NCBI GenBank assembly: GCA_023426375.1
Contig: JAFAAV010000125.1
Coordinates: 1 to 15,878 of the forward strand
Length of the DNA stretch: 15,878 nucleotides
Direction of reading: 5' to 3'
Origin: Actinomycetes bacterium
GTDB taxonomy: Bacteria > Actinomycetota > Actinomycetes > Actinomycetales > Micrococcaceae
Below are positions 13,375-15,878 of this stretch, one piece after another; the stretch's first letter is position 1; the number at the start of each line of letters is the position of its first letter. The translations under genes and the position numbers were made by a program. The notes beneath the pieces were generated by a model. That model ran no database searches. It was not told where the DNA came from and saw only the letters and a program-made list of their open reading frames with translations.

Positions 13375-13989
13375 GTGAGCGCGGTAAGCGAGCTGAACAG
13401 CACCCCGGAGGAATTTCGCACGGCAGTGCGATCCCTCGGTCGTGCACGCACTCGTCCGGAGGTTTCGCTGGCTCGTATCACGCCTCCCAACGGCCTGGCG
13501 CCCCACGCAATCTCGATCGCGGCTGAAGTGGGCCGGATTCAACGCCGCACCCTCCGTCCCACGCGTCATCACGAACAGACGCAAGCGCCCACCACGGGGA
13601 GGTTCGTGATGTTGTACGACCCGTCCCGACCCGAGCCGTGGGGCGGTCCTTTCCGCATCGTCAGTTGGTTCCGGGCCCACATGGACCTGGACATCGGGCG
13701 GGACGAACTGCTCACGGACGTCAGCTGGTCGTGGTTGACCGACGCCCTGGACGGCAGCGGCGCCCGGTACATGGCGGAGGGCGGAACTGCCTCCCGCACC
13801 ATGGAAAAGGGCTTCGGATCCCTGAGGGAGAACACGGACAGCGTGGAAATCGAGGTTCGTGCCTCGTGGACACCGTTGACCGATGGTGACCCTCAGAACT
13901 GGGCCGCGGCGCACGTGGAAGCCTGGTCAGAATTACTGTGCACCGCCACGGGCCTCCCCCCGTACAGGGAAGGCGTGACGTATTTGTAG
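13375..13989 (+). CDS. DUF3000 family protein
   Basis: An uncharacterised actinobacterial protein of 204 residues from the chosen start. Family pattern: EFRTAVRSLGRARTRPEVSL near the start, then RFVMLYDPSRPEPWGGPFRI, LLTDVSWSWLTDALDG, EIEVRASWTPL and HVEAWSELLCTATGLPP. No membrane segment and no known catalytic motif are visible. Start choice: GTGs at 13330, 13366 and 13375 are in frame with no ribosome site; 13375 is preferred because a -10-like TAATGT sits seven bases before it, suggesting a leaderless message. The RNase D-like gene follows, an arrangement I recall as common in actinobacteria. Confidence 0.85.
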   Translation: MSAVSELNSTPEEFRTAVRSLGRARTRPEVSLARITPPNGLAPHAISIAAEVGRIQRRTLRPTRHHEQTQAPTTGRFVMLYDPSRPEPWGGPFRIVSWFRAHMDLDIGRDELLTDVSWSWLTDALDGSGARYMAEGGTASRTMEKGFGSLRENTDSVEIEVRASWTPLTDGDPQNWAAAHVEAWSELLCTATGLPPYREGVTYL

Positions 13990-14074
13990 TGGATCACACC
14001 TACTGATGGGTTCAGTGGCAGTACGGTAGGTACAACAGTTATCGATCCATTTGTCAGGAATTCTCATTAGCACC

Positions 14075-15445
14075 GTGAGTGATCAATCTCCCAGGCCGCC
14101 GCAGAAGCCTCAGACCACGGAAGTAGTGGTCGAGGGGTTCGAGGATTTCCACGTCCCGGCCACCGTTCACCTGCACGGACCCGCCGAGGGCATCCCCCGT
14201 GTGGTGGATACGGCACGCGGTCTGGCGCGGGCTGCAGAGCAACTTGCGGAAGCCACCGGCCCCGTGGCCATCGACACCGAACGTGCCTCCGGGTTCCGCT
14301 TCGGCCAACGCGCGTTTCTGGTCCAGATCCGACGCGAAGGCGCTGGCACCGTACTGATCGACCCTGAGGCCGTGGGTTCCTTGGCCAGCATCAACGAGGC
14401 CCTGAGCGGCGTCGAATGGGTGCTGCACGCGGCCACCCAGGATATGCCGTGCCTGCGGGACCTGGACATGACTCCCGACCTGCTGTTCGACACGGAGCTG
14501 GGTGGTCGGCTGCTCGGACTCCGCAAGGTGGGCTTGGCCTCGATGACCGAGGAGCTGCTCGGATTCACGATGTCCAAGGAACACTCCGCCGTGGACTGGT
14601 CCAAGCGGCCGCTGCCCCAGGACTGGCTCAACTACGCAGCTCTGGACGTCGAAGTTCTGGTTCAGCTGCGATGGGCCACGGAAGAGCGCCTGGTCGAGGC
14701 GGGCAAACTCGACTGGGCCCGGCAAGAGTTCGAGGCCGTCCGCACGGCACCGGCTCCGCCTCCCCGCAAGGATCCGTGGCGCCGTACCCACGGCATCGGC
14801 AACGTACGCGGACGCCGCAAGCTCACCGCCGTGCGAAATCTCTGGACGGCTCGCGAGAACCTTGCCAAACACAAGGACCTCTCCCCCAGCAGGCTCCTGC
14901 CCGATTCCGCCATCATTGCGGCCGCGAATGCGATGCCCCGTACCGTGCCGCAGCTGCTGGCAACCCCTGGATTCCACGGCCGCTCGGCCTCCCGGGAAGC
15001 TCCGCGCTGGCTGACAGCAGTCCAAGAAGCCCGGCTCACCGAGGATCCTGTGCCTCACAACGTTCCCTCGGACGCACTCCCCCCGGTCAAGGGCTGGGAC
15101 ACCAAGCGACCCGAGGCCGCCGCGAGGCTCAAAGCCATCAAACCGGCCGTGGCCGAACACGCGGAAACCGTGGGCATGCCCACCGAGAACCTGATCACGC
15201 CCGAACTCTTGCGCCGTTTCTGTTGGCAACCGCCCCGCTCCACGTCGGACGAGGCCGTGGCACAACGGTTGAAAGAACTCGGGGTGAGGCAGTGGCAGAT
15301 CGAACAGGTCACACCAGTCATCGGCAGCACGTGGCGCGAACTAAGGGCTCAGCGGCGCGCCGAGAAGCACGCTGACGGCACGACGCCCGGGACTGCCCCC
15401 GGTACCGACCCCGCGGCTGCCTCCGATTCCACGGAGCACCAGTAG
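14075..15445 (+). CDS. rnd: Ribonuclease D-like 3'-5' exonuclease with HRDC domain
   Basis: A 456-residue DEDDy-family 3'-5' exonuclease, in Escherichia coli involved in tRNA 3' maturation. The exonuclease domain (about 38-205) shows the acidic residues: Asp67 and Glu69 in AIDTE, Asp123 in TQDMPCL, and Tyr187 plus Asp191 in YAALD. An HRDC domain follows (about 240-330, RKLTAVRNLWTARENLAKH and IIAAANAMPRTVPQLL), then a C-terminal helical region; the tail is Thr/Ala/Pro rich. The start is uncertain: GTG at 14075 is used; TTG at 14051 also fits, and AGGA at 14056-14059 is poorly spaced for either. It lies 85 bases after DUF3000 and a terminator follows. Confidence 0.9.
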   Translation: MSDQSPRPPQKPQTTEVVVEGFEDFHVPATVHLHGPAEGIPRVVDTARGLARAAEQLAEATGPVAIDTERASGFRFGQRAFLVQIRREGAGTVLIDPEAVGSLASINEALSGVEWVLHAATQDMPCLRDLDMTPDLLFDTELGGRLLGLRKVGLASMTEELLGFTMSKEHSAVDWSKRPLPQDWLNYAALDVEVLVQLRWATEERLVEAGKLDWARQEFEAVRTAPAPPPRKDPWRRTHGIGNVRGRRKLTAVRNLWTARENLAKHKDLSPSRLLPDSAIIAAANAMPRTVPQLLATPGFHGRSASREAPRWLTAVQEARLTEDPVPHNVPSDALPPVKGWDTKRPEAAARLKAIKPAVAEHAETVGMPTENLITPELLRRFCWQPPRSTSDEAVAQRLKELGVRQWQIEQVTPVIGSTWRELRAQRRAEKHADGTTPGTAPGTDPAAASDSTEHQ

Positions 15446-15516
15446 AGAGCCGGCCCGGTAGACAGCTCCGCGGGGAGGTCAAGGAAAACGCCCCATCCTG
15501 CAAAGCAAGAACATGG

Positions 15517-15552
15517 CAGTGGCCGCACATCCATCCGGATGTGCGGCCACTG
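15517..15552. terminator. Bidirectional terminator after the RNase D gene
   Basis: CAGTGGCCGCACATCC (15517-15532) pairs exactly over 16 bases with GGATGTGCGGCCACTG (15537-15552) around an ATCC loop. It lies between convergent genes and probably serves both. T-runs on either strand are weak. Confidence 0.8.
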
Positions 15553-15569
15553 TCTGTAACGAGTGAAGA

Positions 15570-15878
15570 TTACTTCTTCATGTCGTCCTTGGTGGGTGCC
15601 GGCTCTGCGGCATCCATGTCAACGTCCTTCTCGGTGGTCTCCGGCTTGGGCAGATCCGAGTTCGAGTTGGAACCGACCTTGGCCTTGACCGATGCGGCGC
15701 CGCCCTGTGCCTTGTCCTTGACGGCCGATGCGCCGTCCTGAGCCTTGGCGGACACGGTTCCGGCTGCCTTCTGCGCGGTGTCGGCGAGCTTGCCGCCCAC
15801 CACGGGGACCTCGGCCTTGACCCAGTCGGTGCCCTCGGCGACCTTGTCCTGAACCTTGGGGTCGTTCCAGGTGTTGAT
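15570..15878 (-). CDS. Lysine/alanine-rich hypothetical protein, 5' part outside window
   Basis: Only the last 102 residues are seen; the frame is open to the right edge, so the start is missing. The visible part is rich in Lys, Ala, Asp and Val, with repeated AQKAAGTVSAKAQDGASAVK-like helical stretches followed by an acidic/proline tail ending TKDDMKK. There are no cysteines and no membrane segment in the visible part. The composition recalls amphipathic, LEA-like or apolipoprotein-like stress proteins, but no family is recognised with confidence. In-frame GTGs near 15803 are probably internal. It converges on the RNase D gene with a shared terminator between them. Confidence 0.65.
   Translation of the reverse strand: MNTWNDPKVQDKVAEGTDWVKAEVPVVGGKLADTAQKAAGTVSAKAQDGASAVKDKAQGGAASVKAKVGSNSNSDLPKPETTEKDVDMDAAEPAPTKDDMKK

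Noticed and set aside
14054..15265. 403-codon minus-strand frame
   Set aside because: It is a shadow of the RNase D gene with low-complexity translation.

Overview
The window is high-GC DNA with actinobacterial gene content: a class Ib ribonucleotide reductase small subunit, a DUF3000 gene followed by a RNase D-like gene, an MT0933-type small protein, and frequent GTG starts. Gene content and codon use suggest a member of the Micrococcales, probably Micrococcaceae (Kocuria/Rothia/Micrococcus-like). The genus is an inference and is not proven by the sequence.

There are two parts. Positions 1 to about 6,640 are one end of an integrative, probably conjugative, element whose other end lies outside the window. 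It carries a small gene coupled by a 4-bp overlap to a VirD4/TraG-type coupling ATPase, a single-stranded-DNA-binding protein, a DUF4913 protein, a convergent small membrane protein, a DprA-like protein, and a minus-strand integrase-excisionase module. No relaxase or other transfer-apparatus gene is visible, so transfer ability cannot be judged here.

The integrase gene lies directly downstream of the chromosomal nrdF gene, on the same strand, just past the strong nrdF terminator. The space between them holds three pairs of CGTGCCCC-type repeats, which look like integrase arm sites, and an 83-codon reading frame that begins with a strong ribosome binding site and ends TAATG on the integrase start codon.

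From about 6,638 on, the DNA looks like resident chromosome. It holds nrdF (with no nrdE beside it); a 62-residue MT0933-type antitoxin-like protein; zapE/AFG1-type ATPase (minus strand); a tight sulfur-handling cluster of SseA-type rhodanese, SufE and YbaK-type deacylase (plus strand); an alpha/beta hydrolase overlapping it tail to tail; msrB; DUF3000; RNase D; and the 3' part of a lysine/alanine-rich gene running off the right edge. Strong hairpin terminators separate nrdF from the element, the MT0933-type gene from zapE, and the RNase D gene from the last gene.

I see no tRNA, rRNA, CRISPR array or insertion sequence. The chromosomal genes look ordinary. The points most worth a second look are in the element: its integration junction, the phased repeats and coupled frame before the integrase, the DprA homologue with altered motifs, a terminator built into the tail of the dprA-like gene, and a possible ribosome-site-hiding RNA structure before ssb.
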